Positions 35,401 to 44,155 of a DNA stretch of 64,000 nt are shown here, in pieces. How positions within the stretch are numbered: the stretch's first letter is position 1; each line of letters starts with the position of its first letter. The notes under the pieces are model-generated. The model did no database searches, had not been told where the DNA came from, and saw only the letters and a program-made list of their open reading frames with translations. The stretch spans positions 2,973,977 through 3,037,976 of the forward strand of contig NZ_AP018248.1 of assembly GCF_002368295.1 (NCBI RefSeq). The letters are read 5' to 3'. The position numbers and the translations under genes were made by a program. Source of the DNA: Tolypothrix tenuis PCC 7101. GTDB taxonomy: Bacteria; Cyanobacteriota; Cyanobacteriia; Cyanobacteriales; Nostocaceae.

Positions 35401-38400
35401 TGTTTTGGGAAACTATGGAGGTTCTACGCAGACATTCGCCCTGCTACCAGGTAGTCCTGCAATCAATGCGGGAATTTCTGATACTAACATCACCACCGAT
35501 CAACGTGGTTTTAGCCGACCTCAAGACACAACACCAGATGTCGGTGCATTTGAATTGGTCGGTTATACTCTCACCGCTACTGCTGGATCTGGACAAAGTG
35601 CGATCGCAAACAATCCCTTTTCAACCTCTTTGCAGGCAAGGGTTACAGAAAATGGTTTTAATCAACCTATTCCAGGAATTACAGTTAATTTTACAGCCCC
35701 TGCAACAGGCGCAACAGCGAGTTTCACAGGTAATACAACCCTAACCACTGATAGCAGTGGTAATGTCAGCATTCCAGTCACAGCTAACACTGTTGCAGGT
35801 AGTTACAACATCACCGCTAATAGTGGTTCACTCACACCAGCCAGTTTCAGTTTAATTAATAACCCAGATGTAGCATCTGCCATTATCGCCACAGGTGGCA
35901 CACCGCAAACTACAGTTGTTAATACTGCATTTACAAACCCGTTACAAGCAAAAGTACAAGACCAATACGGGAATGCGATCGCAAACGCCACTGTCACCTT
36001 CAATGCACCTACAGGCGGCGCAACTGCTAGTTTTACAGGTAATACCAGCCTGACTACAGATAGCGCTGGTAATGTGAGTATTCCAGTTACAGCTAATACC
36101 GTTGCCGGTAGTTACAACATCACTGCTAATAGTGGCGCACTCACACCAGCCAGTTTCAGTTTAATTAATAACCCAGATATTGCAGCAGCGATTATCGCCA
36201 CAGGTGGGACACCGCAAACTACGGTTGTGAATACTGCATTTACCAACCCGTTACAAGCAAAAGTACAAGACCAATATGGAAATGCGATCGCAAATGCCAC
36301 AGTTACCTTCAACGCACCGACATCAGGTGCAACTGCTGGTTTCACAGGAAATACAACCCTAACCACTGACAGCGCTGGTAATGTCAGTATCCCAGTCACA
36401 GCCAACACTGTTGCAGGTGGCTACGCAGTTACAGCCAATAGTGGCGCACTCACACCAGCAAACTTTAGTTTGACCAATAACCCAGATGTTGCATCTGCCA
36501 TTATCGCTACAGGTGGCACACCGCAAACTACGGTTGTGAACACTGCATTCACCAACCCGTTACAAGCAAAAGTACAAGACCAATATGGAAATGCGATCGC
36601 AAACGCCACTGTCACCTTCAATGCACCTACAGGCGGCGCAACTGCTAGTTTTACAGGTAATACCAGCCTGACTACAGATAGCGCTGGTAATGTGAGTATT
36701 CCAGTTACAGCTAATACCGTTGCCGGTAGTTACAACATCACTGCTAATAGTGGCGCACTCACACCAGCCAGTTTCAGTTTAATTAATAACCCAGATATTG
36801 CAGCAGCGATTATCGCCACAGGTGGGACACCGCAAACTACGGTTGTGAATACTGCATTTACCAACCCGTTACAAGCAAAAGTACAAGACCAATATGGAAA
36901 TGCGATCGCAAATGCCACAGTTACCTTCAACGCACCGACATCAGGTGCAACTGCTGGTTTCACAGGAAATACAACCCTAACCACTGATAGCAGTGGTAAT
37001 GTCAGCATTCCAGTCACAGCTAACACTGTTGCAGGTAGTTACAACATCACTGCTAATAGTGGTTCACTCACACCAGCCAGTTTCAGTTTAATTAATAATC
37101 CTGATGTAGCAGCAGCGATTATCGCTACAGGTGGGACACCGCAAAATACTATCGTCAACACTGCATTTACTAATCCGCTACAAGCCAGAGTTCAAGACCA
37201 ATATGGAAATGCGATCGCAAACGCCACAGTTACCTTCAACGCACCCACAACACGCGCAACAGCAAATTTCACAGGTAATAGCAGCCTCACGACTAATAGC
37301 AGTGGTAATGTGAGTATCCCAGTTACAGCCAATACAGTTGCAGGTAGTTACACAGTTACAGCTAACAGTGGCGCACTGACACCAGCCAACTTCAGTTTGA
37401 CTAATAATGCTGCTTCTGAAGTTCCAATTGATACGCCCAATCCAGAAGTTCTGAAGAAACCGCCCTCTACACAAATACCAGTAACTATCAATTCCACACC
37501 AGAGGTTGTACTTGATACTGCTGTGGCAAATATTGAGCAAGAATACACTACTGAGTATAAAGAATACTTGGGAGAAGAAGCTAAACCTAATCTTGAAGCC
37601 CCCAACACAGCCCGTAATATTCTGCAACAAATTAGTGATGCCACAGGTATTCAACCTGCACTAATTTATGTCAATTTCATCCCTACCAGCGTTTCACCTG
37701 CGATTACACTCAAGCAGAACAAAGCAAAAATTCAACCATCCCCAAACGATCGCTTGGAATTGCTAATAGTGACTGCTCAAGGTTTACCAATTCGTAAGGT
37801 ATTACCTGTGACGCGATCGCAAGTTATAGGTACAGCCCAAACTTTTATTAAGGATATTACCAAGAGTGCAAGGAATAACAGCTATAAAGATCCAGCTAAA
37901 AAATTGTATCAATGGCTGATTACACCCTTAGAACCTGAACTGCAAGCGCGCAAGGTTAATAATATTGCATTCATTATGGATGCGGGATTGCGATCGCTTC
38001 CTGTTGCGGCTCTTTATGATGGACAAAAGTATTTGGTAGAAAGCTATAGCGTCGGTTTAATGCCTAGTCTCAGCCTGACTGATACCAAATTTGTGGACAT
38101 TAAAAAGGCAGAAGTTTTAGGTATGGGTGCATCGGAATTCCGCAACCAAAATCCTTTACCAGCAGTTCCCACAGAATTGGTAACTATTACTTCCCGGTTA
38201 TGGCAAGGTAATTTCTTCTTAAACGAAAGCTTTACTTTGGCAAATCTGCAAAAGCAACGTCAGCAAAAACCTTTCGGCATTATTCACCTAGCTACTCACG
38301 CAGAATTTGAACCAGGCGATCGCGGCAATTCTTACATTCAGATGTGGGATAGCCAATTGAAAATGGATCAGCTGCGAAAACTTGGCTGGAACAATCCCCC

Positions 38401-38773
38401 AGTGCAGCTAGTAGTTTTAAGTTCCTGTCGCACTGCGATCGGCGATAAAGAGGCCGAGTTAGGCTTTGCAGGTTTTGCAGTACAAGCTGGTGTGAGAACA
38501 GCACTAGCGAGTTTGTGGTACGTGTCCGATGAAGGGACTTTGGGATTAATGAGTGAATTCTACGAAAAATTAAAAAAAGCCCCCATCAAAGCCGAAGCAC
38601 TCCGCCAAGCGCAAATCGCCATGATTAAAGGTCAAGTCCGCTTGGAAGGAGGGAAACTCAAAACTTCTAATGTGAGTGTGACTCTACCACCCATCCTTGC
38701 CGAACTCGGTAATCAAGAATTACGGCATCCATATTACTGGTCTGCTTTTACACTCATTGGTAACCCTTGGTAA
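32495..38773 (+). CDS. Two-partner-secretion exoprotein (TpsA) with C-terminal CHAT protease domain
   Basis: The 2092-residue protein has a signal peptide and then a filamentous-haemagglutinin secretion domain (residues about 40-270, with the NLFHSFSQF and YLMNPAGIIFG hallmarks). A beta-helix follows, with polymorphic-outer-membrane-like units (NNSTFxxNxAxxGGGIYN, about 625-905). Six Ig-like Big-1-type repeats cover about 1020-1640; five of them are 103-residue copies. The end is a CHAT caspase-like domain (about 1740-2090) with a plausible catalytic pair, His1935 in HLATHAEF and Cys1978 in LSSCRTA. The TpsB pore gene follows 151 bp downstream. The protein should reach the cell surface or medium, so the protease would act outside the cell. 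AGGAAAATTGA precedes the ATG at 32495. The fold assignments are secure; the protease substrate is unknown. Confidence 0.92.
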   Translation: MMRMPIIFVVIRIKSIFARFMSPLATLAMIFGLFSPLVKAQSITPANDGTGTVITTEGNKIDISGGSLSSNRTNLFHSFSQFGLDANQTANFLSQPSIQNILGRVTGNNASLINGLIQVTGGNSNLYLMNPAGIIFGSSASLNVPAAFTATTANGIGFGNNQWFNAIGTNNYANLIGNPTGFAFTTSQGGSIFNAGNLAVGEAQSLMLLGGMVLNTGTITAPDGNVTIMAVPAEKVVRVTPSNSLLSLDLPVETKTQINPQPFSPRSLPSLLTGGNVKQVTGVTVENGVVKLISTNTAIPTDVGTTVVSGKISVSNSQESNNIPQINILGDRIALLNANINASGSNGGTVLIGGDYQGKGTVPNARQTYISSDSAIAADALGNGNGGKVIVWADDTTRFFGNITARGGAIAGNGGLVETSGKLSLNVTDSKVDASAAKGQPGTWLLDPTDINIVTGGSGTLTGGLFDPANNSDINPATIESALDGGTNVTITTASGTGGNGDITLTDGINQTGGGTASLTLTSRQFLNPNYLININLSSTGNLTFNLNQVNPETNASTDSIQNAIDAIGTVAGNSIINLGAGTYTGNTVNIFEKTLTINGAGASNTILDGNNINQIFSIFSQGTVTINNLAIISGRGFGFDGGGIAYFSSSSGTLNLNNVTFTGNSTAFDVEGGGNGGAIYSEYGTLNVNNSTFNSNLATDGNGGGIYSLYSKLNVNNSTFSGNLASDGGGGGIYNISDNQSGLNVSNSTFNANSAIDGGGIYNNGINGGRLDFNNSNFISNSATSGNGGGIYNYDTTGNVNNSTFSSNLASNGRGGGIYNEGVFINVLTVNNSTFDANSATDGGGIYNNVGVSLNVNNSTFASNSAINGNGGGIYNSLDTLNVNNSTFSGNSATDGGGILIESRSPTALKNTIVAGNTSSQNPDVSGVLLGSSSNNLIGDGTGTTGISNGVNGNQVGTAAIPINPLLSVLGNYGGSTQTFALLPGSPAINAGISDTNITTDQRGFSRPQDTTPDVGAFELVGYTLTATAGSGQSAIANNPFSTSLQARVTENGFNQPIPGITVNFTAPATGATASFTGNTTLTTDSSGNVSIPVTANTVAGSYNITANSGSLTPASFSLINNPDVASAIIATGGTPQTTVVNTAFTNPLQAKVQDQYGNAIANATVTFNAPTGGATASFTGNTSLTTDSAGNVSIPVTANTVAGSYNITANSGALTPASFSLINNPDIAAAIIATGGTPQTTVVNTAFTNPLQAKVQDQYGNAIANATVTFNAPTSGATAGFTGNTTLTTDSAGNVSIPVTANTVAGGYAVTANSGALTPANFSLTNNPDVASAIIATGGTPQTTVVNTAFTNPLQAKVQDQYGNAIANATVTFNAPTGGATASFTGNTSLTTDSAGNVSIPVTANTVAGSYNITANSGALTPASFSLINNPDIAAAIIATGGTPQTTVVNTAFTNPLQAKVQDQYGNAIANATVTFNAPTSGATAGFTGNTTLTTDSSGNVSIPVTANTVAGSYNITANSGSLTPASFSLINNPDVAAAIIATGGTPQNTIVNTAFTNPLQARVQDQYGNAIANATVTFNAPTTRATANFTGNSSLTTNSSGNVSIPVTANTVAGSYTVTANSGALTPANFSLTNNAASEVPIDTPNPEVLKKPPSTQIPVTINSTPEVVLDTAVANIEQEYTTEYKEYLGEEAKPNLEAPNTARNILQQISDATGIQPALIYVNFIPTSVSPAITLKQNKAKIQPSPNDRLELLIVTAQGLPIRKVLPVTRSQVIGTAQTFIKDITKSARNNSYKDPAKKLYQWLITPLEPELQARKVNNIAFIMDAGLRSLPVAALYDGQKYLVESYSVGLMPSLSLTDTKFVDIKKAEVLGMGASEFRNQNPLPAVPTELVTITSRLWQGNFFLNESFTLANLQKQRQQKPFGIIHLATHAEFEPGDRGNSYIQMWDSQLKMDQLRKLGWNNPPVQLVVLSSCRTAIGDKEAELGFAGFAVQAGVRTALASLWYVSDEGTLGLMSEFYEKLKKAPIKAEALRQAQIAMIKGQVRLEGGKLKTSNVSVTLPPILAELGNQELRHPYYWSAFTLIGNPW
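35861..37405 (+). repeat. 309-bp tandem repeats coding for Big-1-like domains
   Basis: Five copies start at 35861, 36170, 36479, 36788 and 37097, exactly 309 bp (103 codons) apart. Copies 1 and 2 are nearly identical to copies 3 and 4. From about 36000 to 36376, compared with the sequence 618 bp later, I see almost no differences, so a two-unit block duplicated recently. Confidence 0.9.
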
Positions 38774-38924
38774 AGGCTGAAGTGTCAAGTATGAAGTCTG
38801 AAATGTGACTCATCAACTAAAACACATATAAATTTAACTAGCAATCATCAAGCTTATAGCAATTTTGTAAGCAGTAATTTATACTTCATCCTTTATCCTT
38901 TAAAATTCATACTTATTTATTTTT

Positions 38925-40655
38925 ATGTATTTTATATTTCATCGGTTTTGGTTGTCGGTCTTCTTGGCTGGCTTGGCATTATTTACGAGTTTATCTGCGA
39001 TCGCGCAAACAGCCCCGGTGCAAGTACCTCCTCAACCCAATCCTAATATTGATCGCTTTCCCCAATCACCGCCTGCGCCGCAACCCTTACCGCCAAATGA
39101 ACAGCAGCCGACTCTACCTAACCCACCATCCACAACACCCACACCAGCAGATCCGGCTGTAAATATTTCGGTTCGCAAAATAGATGTTATCGGTAGCACC
39201 GTCTTCAGTCCCGAAGAAATTGCTACCATTACCAAACCCTTAGAAGGCCGTTCTGTGACTTTAACGGAACTCCAAGGGGCTGTAGATCAGATTTCTGAGA
39301 TGTATCTCAACCGAGGATATATTACCTCCAGGGCGATTCTCATCGAGCAGACGGTTGCTAACGGCGTTGTACAAATTCAGGTAATTGAAGGCGGGGTAGA
39401 AAAAATCGAAGTGCTAGGTACTGAAAAAGTCAATCCTAGCTATGTTCGCAGTCGGCTACAACTGGGTACTGTTTCCCCTCTCAGCAAAGATAAGTTAGAA
39501 GACCAACTGCGCTTACTCAAAGTCGATCCGCTATTTAGCAACGTAGAAGCTTATCTCAAACAGGGAACTGAATTAGGGCAAAGTATTTTAACAGTACGTG
39601 TTGAAGAGGCACCTGTTTTTTATGGTTCTATTGGTATAGATAATTACTCACCTCCTGGTGTCGGATCTGAGCGTTTTGGTGGCTTTATTAGTAACCGCAA
39701 TCTCACAGGTAATGGTGATGAAATTACCGCTTCCTACTATCGCTCAACTACAGGCGGTTCCAATGCCTATGATTTTAGATATCGCCTGCCTGTAAATCCC
39801 ATGAACGGTAGTATTCAACTGCGGGTTGCACCAAGTAGCAGTAGAATTACTGACCCAGAGTTTGCAGTTTTTGGCATCAGCAGCGATACCAACTTATACG
39901 AAATTAGTTACCGCCAACCATTACTTCGCAATCCCCGTGAGGAATTTGCTTTATCTTTGGGCTTTGCTTGGCAAGATGGTCAAACATTCTTATTTAACGA
40001 CACACCTACACCTTTTGGGATTGGCCCCGATGCTGAAGGTAACAGCCGGACAAGAGTATTGAAATTTGGGCAAGATTATCTCAAACGCGATTTACAAGGG
40101 GCCTGGGCACTGCGATCGCAATTCAATATCGGCTTAAATATCTTAGATAGTACTACCAACCCCGACCCCATCCCAGATGGGCAGTTTTTCAGTTGGCTTA
40201 CCCAAGTACAGCGTGTACAGCGATTATCTAAAGACAACTTGTTAATTGCCCAATTAGACTTACAACTTACCCCTGATAGTTTGCTACCCTCGCAACAGTT
40301 TATTATCGGCGGTGGACAATCTCTGCGGGGTTATCGACAAAATGCCCGTTCTGGCGACAATGGATTTCGGTTATCTGTAGAAGACCGAATTGTAGTTGAC
40401 TATAACAACTCAGGGCAGCCCACCATGCAATTAGCACCATTTATCGATGTAGGTGCTGTCTGGAACAAATCAGACAATCCCAACAAACTAACTAATCAAA
40501 CCTTCTTAGCAGGTTTAGGCTTAGGGTTAATTTGGGAACCCATTCCCCACTTATCCGGTCGCTTGGACTACGCACTCCCCCTAGTTGATTTAAGCGATCG
40601 CGGTAATAATGCCCAAGATCATGGATTTTATTTTAGTTTTGGATATAACTTTTAA
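38925..40655 (+). CDS. TpsB outer-membrane transporter (ShlB/FhaC family)
   Basis: The 576-residue Omp85-superfamily pore secretes the preceding exoprotein. It has a signal peptide (ending near SAIAQ), a Pro-rich linker, and POTRA domains (residues about 82-230: VRKIDVIGSTVFSPEEI and VEKIEVLGTEKVNPSYVRSRL). A 16-strand-type barrel follows, with LRGYRQNARSGDNGF, which corresponds to the conserved loop L6 VRGY-like motif. The C-terminus YFSFGYNF ends in an aromatic residue as outer-membrane barrels do. It is on the same strand as the exoprotein gene and probably co-transcribed. Length is normal. Confidence 0.95.
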   Translation: MYFIFHRFWLSVFLAGLALFTSLSAIAQTAPVQVPPQPNPNIDRFPQSPPAPQPLPPNEQQPTLPNPPSTTPTPADPAVNISVRKIDVIGSTVFSPEEIATITKPLEGRSVTLTELQGAVDQISEMYLNRGYITSRAILIEQTVANGVVQIQVIEGGVEKIEVLGTEKVNPSYVRSRLQLGTVSPLSKDKLEDQLRLLKVDPLFSNVEAYLKQGTELGQSILTVRVEEAPVFYGSIGIDNYSPPGVGSERFGGFISNRNLTGNGDEITASYYRSTTGGSNAYDFRYRLPVNPMNGSIQLRVAPSSSRITDPEFAVFGISSDTNLYEISYRQPLLRNPREEFALSLGFAWQDGQTFLFNDTPTPFGIGPDAEGNSRTRVLKFGQDYLKRDLQGAWALRSQFNIGLNILDSTTNPDPIPDGQFFSWLTQVQRVQRLSKDNLLIAQLDLQLTPDSLLPSQQFIIGGGQSLRGYRQNARSGDNGFRLSVEDRIVVDYNNSGQPTMQLAPFIDVGAVWNKSDNPNKLTNQTFLAGLGLGLIWEPIPHLSGRLDYALPLVDLSDRGNNAQDHGFYFSFGYNF

Positions 40656-40920
40656 GGGGATTGGGGAACTCGGGGCCCCCTCTGGGGATAAGGGGTAATG
40701 GGGATTGGGGACTGGGGACTGGGGATTGGGGATGAGGGAGAATAAAAGACAAACACCAATTACCAATTACCAATTACCAATTACCAATTACCAATTACCA
40801 ATTACCAATTACCAATTACCAATTACCAATTACCAATTACCAATTACCAATTACCAATTACCAAACCCCAAATGATTTACTCTATATGTGTTAATTAAAC
40901 TTACGTAATTCTTCCAGCAC
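40656..40920. repeat. Repeat-rich intergenic region
   Basis: It holds a 41-bp GC-rich sequence (40663-40703) whose exact inverse occurs at 53380-53420. A GGGGACT-type array (40700-40735) and about sixteen tandem CAATTAC units (40754-40868) follow. No ORF was seen. Confidence 0.8.
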
Positions 40921-40922
40921 TT

Positions 40923-41360
40923 ATGAAACGTCGTGATTTTATTAATTGGGTGGGTTTAGGTTGGCTAGCGAGTTCTTTACCTATTGCGATCGCAGCTTGT
41001 AGTTCTGAAACGACAACGACATCTACAACTGCAACGCCTCCCACAACTGGGAATGGGGTAAAAGTTGGTACTGTTGCAGAATTAGATAAAACTGGTCAGC
41101 TGCTTTTGAAAGAATCACCTGTTGGGCCTGTATTAGTAGTTGGTAAATCTCAATCTGGAAATCTGATTGCTGTTAACCCTACCTGTACTCATAAAGGTTG
41201 CACCGTCGCCTGGAAGGAAACCGCCAAACAATTTGTGTGTCCTTGTCATGACTCAGAATTTGGGACTGATGGCAAAGTCATAGAAGGCCCTGCAGATAAA
41301 CCTCTCAAAACTTACACAGCTAAAATAGAAGGCGATTCTGTTGTTGTCCAGGCAACGTAA
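40923..41360 (+). CDS. Rieske-type [2Fe-2S] protein, exported
   Basis: The 145-residue protein has a twin-Arg-like start (MKRRDFINWVG), a hydrophobic segment and a possible lipobox (IAIAAC, Cys26). A Thr-rich linker and a Rieske fold follow. Cluster ligands are Cys88 and His90 in CTHKGC and Cys106 and His109 in CPCHDSEF, with Cys93 and Cys108 able to form the disulfide. It is shorter than PetC and lacks the usual long membrane helix and hinge, so it is more likely a soluble or lipid-anchored redox carrier such as arsenite-oxidase-like small subunits. Its partner oxidoreductase is not in the window. Folding before export by the Tat system fits the cofactor. Confidence 0.88.
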   Translation: MKRRDFINWVGLGWLASSLPIAIAACSSETTTTSTTATPPTTGNGVKVGTVAELDKTGQLLLKESPVGPVLVVGKSQSGNLIAVNPTCTHKGCTVAWKETAKQFVCPCHDSEFGTDGKVIEGPADKPLKTYTAKIEGDSVVVQAT

Positions 41361-41499
41361 GGGACTTTCAGCTAAAAAAATATCCTATTGCTTTTTTGGC
41401 TGGGAGAACTCCTGACAGATGTAGGTTTTTGATGTGGGCATGAATGGGCACTTTCAAACAGCGTTCTCAATGTGTTTCAATTAACCAAATTTCGTTCTT

Positions 41500-42057
41500 A
41501 TACGATTTTGAAAAAAGAATGCGACAGATGGGTAGGGGCACGGCACCAGTCACCTGTGTCAACTTAAGCTTAAAGCTATATAGGGCGGGCGTTGTACAAA
41601 TACCTCGCGCCCTCATCCCCTAACCCCTTCTCCCGCAGGAGAAGGGGAACTAAATCTCTTGCTCCCTTCTCCCTGTGGGAGCTATGCATTACCCACATCT
41701 TTCTTTACAATCTTAAAACCCTTGTTCTATAAGCATCTTAGAGAATGAGAGTTTAGGCAGGCTTGACAAATTCGCGTGTATTCTTCTCGCTAAAAATGGG
41801 GTTTTATTGAGAATTAAGAACGCAAAAATCATGGTTCTAGAGACGAGAGTTAACACCCTTGAAATGTTAAGAAAGATGTTTATAATGGATAGCTGTGGGA
41901 GAGGGGCTGGGGGTGAGGGCGAAACCTTGCAACCAAGCGGGTTTCACGTTAAGTTGACACCAATGGGCACCAGTAAGATATTTGATATGCCAAAAGATTG
42001 TGGATGCCGTGCCCTGACAAAGGATTTATCTGTCGCAAACATTATTTGATTTGCTAT
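41500..42057. mobile_element. Palindromic MITE interrupted by a second element
   Basis: The left half (41500-41550) contains GCGACAGAT and GGGCACGGCA. The right half (41975-42057) contains the complements TGCCGTGCCC and ATCTGTCGC and ends ATTATTTGATTTGCTAT. Removing the 415-bp insertion and one 9-bp duplication restores a palindrome of about 134 bp, related to the 100-bp MITEs at 42146 and 47930. Confidence 0.7.
41551..41965. mobile_element. 415-bp non-autonomous inverted-repeat element with 9-bp target duplication
   Basis: The termini are CACCTGTGTCAACTTAA on the left and, reading inwards from the right, CATTGGTGTCAACTTAA (14 of 17 matching). The element is flanked by direct repeats GGCACCAGT at 41542-41550 and 41966-41974. 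Internal sequences at 41606-41639 and 41892-41922 (CGCCCTCAT/CCCCTAAC type) form a second inverted pair. No transposase is encoded, so mobility would need help from elsewhere. Confidence 0.75.
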
Positions 42058-42145
42058 TAGGCGGAAAATCAGAGACTAAAATTTGAGTTTTTAACCAACA
42101 CAAAAACCTCATTTCAGGCACATTTAAACAATACCTACACCTGTC

Positions 42146-42245
42146 ATACCAATTTGAAAAAATAATGCTACAGATTTTAGGGGTACGGCAGTGCTGTGCC
42201 CTCTAGAATCTATTGATGTGTTGCAAACATTATTTGATTTGGTAT
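42146..42245. mobile_element. 100-bp MITE-like palindromic repeat
   Basis: The ends are ATACCAATTTG...AATAATG and CATTATTTGATTTGGTAT, imperfect inverted repeats. The centre is GGTACGGCAGTGCTGTGCCC. A sibling copy lies at 47930-48027. Confidence 0.7.
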
Positions 42246-42327
42246 CAGATTGGGGGGAGGAGGTAGGGAGAGAAAGATAATATTTTCAACCCCAAGGTGA
42301 TTAAACTTCGTAATTCATAATTGCGAA

Positions 42328-42365
42328 GACCTTGCGTATTCGCGATAGCGTTGCATAGCAAGGTC
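42328..42365 (-). terminator. Hairpin downstream of the desaturase-SDR gene
   Basis: GACCTTGC at 42328-42335 pairs with GCAAGGTC at 42358-42365, just beyond the stop codon of the minus-strand gene. The loop holds a smaller CGCGATAGCG palindrome. There is no clear T run, so it may be a dispersed repeat serving as terminator. Confidence 0.4.
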
Positions 42366-42422
42366 TAAGGTTTAATTACAAATTACAAATTACGAATTAG
42401 TAATTATGTTGATAAGGGCAGA

Positions 42423-43673
42423 TTAGCTCACTTCTTGAACCTTTTTACTAAAGATTCGGTAGTAAAGCCAAGTGCTAACTTCCTTCAACGGGAACAGCAT
42501 ATATGTCAGGGGATTGATCGACACAATAATATTGCGGAAGTCTCGCTTTGCTAAAAACAAAATTGCACGGGCTACTTGCGGCGCTGACATCACTCCATAA
42601 GGATTAAGTTGACTCTTAAAAGGCCCCAGAATTAACTTGCGAATTATACAATCCCCATCCAAACGCTTGAGGGTAACAATATCTCCGATAGCGCGTTTGC
42701 TGAGTTCATAAAGAGGACTTAAAGCCGGAGATACTTCAGCTTCAGAAGTGTTAACCCAAATTTCCTTAGTTGCTTTGGATTGCGGCCCGGTAACGGTTGT
42801 CAAAAATATATCCATCAACCGCAATGTAGAAAAAGTATTGACTTCATAAGAAGACTCAATTGCTTCTGATGTGCGGTTAGCGTAGACATTGACACCGTGA
42901 TTGATAATCAAAATATCAACTTTCTCTAAAGCAGCTTTTAACTCTGCTTCTTTACCCAATTCCCAAGCAATTACAGTTAGCTTTTCTTGAGGCTGTAGTT
43001 TTTCGGGATTGGTAGTTAAAGCTACTACCTTGGCATTATTTTTAATCAGTTCCGCCGTCAATGCTTGTCCCAAAGCACCAGAAGCACCAGTTAAAGCAAT
43101 GGTTTTACCTTTAAGAGATAAACCCGTTCCCAATACAGTATCTACTAAAGGAAACACACCACTGTAATAAGCATTCACATCATCAAAATGATGTCGCCAG
43201 TGGTAAGAACGATTTACCCACCAAACCGAAGGAATGGTTTCTAATGGCCCAGGAAGGTGAGTGTAATCTGTATCAATTTTACCGAGAAAATATCGCCGGG
43301 ACGCGCCATATAAGAAAGTAAAAGCATAGGCTACCCCCAGCCAAAAACCCCATTGCTGGAGCAGTAAAGCCATCACAGTCAAAACTACCACCAGTAGAAT
43401 TGACTCGACAATATCGTTGTATAACTGAGACTCTTGGTAAATTTTTAAAGAAACTACCGATAAATCGCGGCGATAGGCCATGTGGTGCTTATTATGCCAT
43501 TTACCAAGCGAAGGCACATAGTGACACAAAGCATGATAGCTATCTCTCACTATTTCCGCCAACAACAGCGAGACTAATCCCCAACTAGCAAACTGCAAGC
43601 AGGTATTTACCAGATTCCAATTTATCTGTAATTGAGCCGCAATCTCAGCCCAGCTTTGTGCTAAAACATTCAT
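42423..43673 (-). CDS. Bifunctional sterol desaturase / short-chain dehydrogenase
   Basis: The 416-residue protein has an N-terminal membrane part (residues about 1-185). It carries the fatty acid hydroxylase-type His boxes HALCH, HNKHH and HWRHH around three to four hydrophobic helices. The C-terminal NAD(P)-dependent SDR domain (about 188-400) has TGASGALGQAL, NHGVN and the catalytic YELSK. The fusion is recurrent in cyanobacteria. It should hydroxylate or desaturate a lipid and then oxidise or reduce the product; the substrate is unknown. The ATG at 43673 is the first in frame that keeps the whole first helix. Confidence 0.88.
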   Translation of the reverse strand: MNVLAQSWAEIAAQLQINWNLVNTCLQFASWGLVSLLLAEIVRDSYHALCHYVPSLGKWHNKHHMAYRRDLSVVSLKIYQESQLYNDIVESILLVVVLTVMALLLQQWGFWLGVAYAFTFLYGASRRYFLGKIDTDYTHLPGPLETIPSVWWVNRSYHWRHHFDDVNAYYSGVFPLVDTVLGTGLSLKGKTIALTGASGALGQALTAELIKNNAKVVALTTNPEKLQPQEKLTVIAWELGKEAELKAALEKVDILIINHGVNVYANRTSEAIESSYEVNTFSTLRLMDIFLTTVTGPQSKATKEIWVNTSEAEVSPALSPLYELSKRAIGDIVTLKRLDGDCIIRKLILGPFKSQLNPYGVMSAPQVARAILFLAKRDFRNIIVSINPLTYMLFPLKEVSTWLYYRIFSKKVQEVS

Positions 43674-44155
43674 CGTAATTTTTCTGTACTCGGTTTTTAT
43701 CAGCGCTAGTACTGCAAGCCAGAAGTAGCGCCTGGATTAACTGATTAAATAGCAGGTTAAGCACCTTAGCCATGAGTTTATCATTGACCCGTGTGAGTGG
43801 GGTTTGCAGCGGACAAGATGCGATCGCACTTTTTCTATATGCTGGCAAATATTTTTACTAATCACCTAAGCATAAACTCTGTAAGAAAATTTGATAACTT
43901 TCATACACAGATAAGCTGAAACATGGGATAAAGAAGACTTGGCTTTGGCGAGTAGTGTTGTGTTTTGATACTAATTCGCTGAGTCATAGTCTGAATAAAT
44001 TCAACGATATTTCTCGAAAATTCACCTTAATTTCCAAGATTTCTGTAAAATAATATAAAATTTTCAGTAAATATACATATTCGCTCTGATGTAAATATAG
44101 ATAACACGGAAATTACTGCAGAGTGCAAAAAGCTTTAAATATAAAAGGATACAAA
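43674..44155. other. Intergenic region before the EACC1/caspase locus
   Basis: This is a 480-bp AT-rich gap between divergent genes. One HIP1-like site is present. No conserved ORF, RNA or repeat was recognised. The promoter of the downstream operon should be here. Confidence 0.5.

Larger units (their letters stand above)
41361..42422. other. Non-coding region with nested small transposon-like elements
   Basis: This is about 1.06 kb without a credible gene. It contains a 134-bp palindromic element split by a 415-bp inverted-repeat element, a separate 100-bp MITE (42146-42245) and a hairpin (42328-42365). It ends with ATTACAA-type heptamers. Confidence 0.75.

Noticed and set aside
36112..37026. 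Minus-strand ORFs repeated at 309-bp intervals opposite the exoprotein repeats
   Set aside because: They recur only because the plus-strand repeat recurs. They have no ribosome-binding sites or recognisable domains.
41807..42049. Plus-strand ORF of 80 residues in the nested-element region, possible transposase remnant
   Set aside because: It crosses the element border and target duplication and shows no DDE, HUH or other transposase motif.
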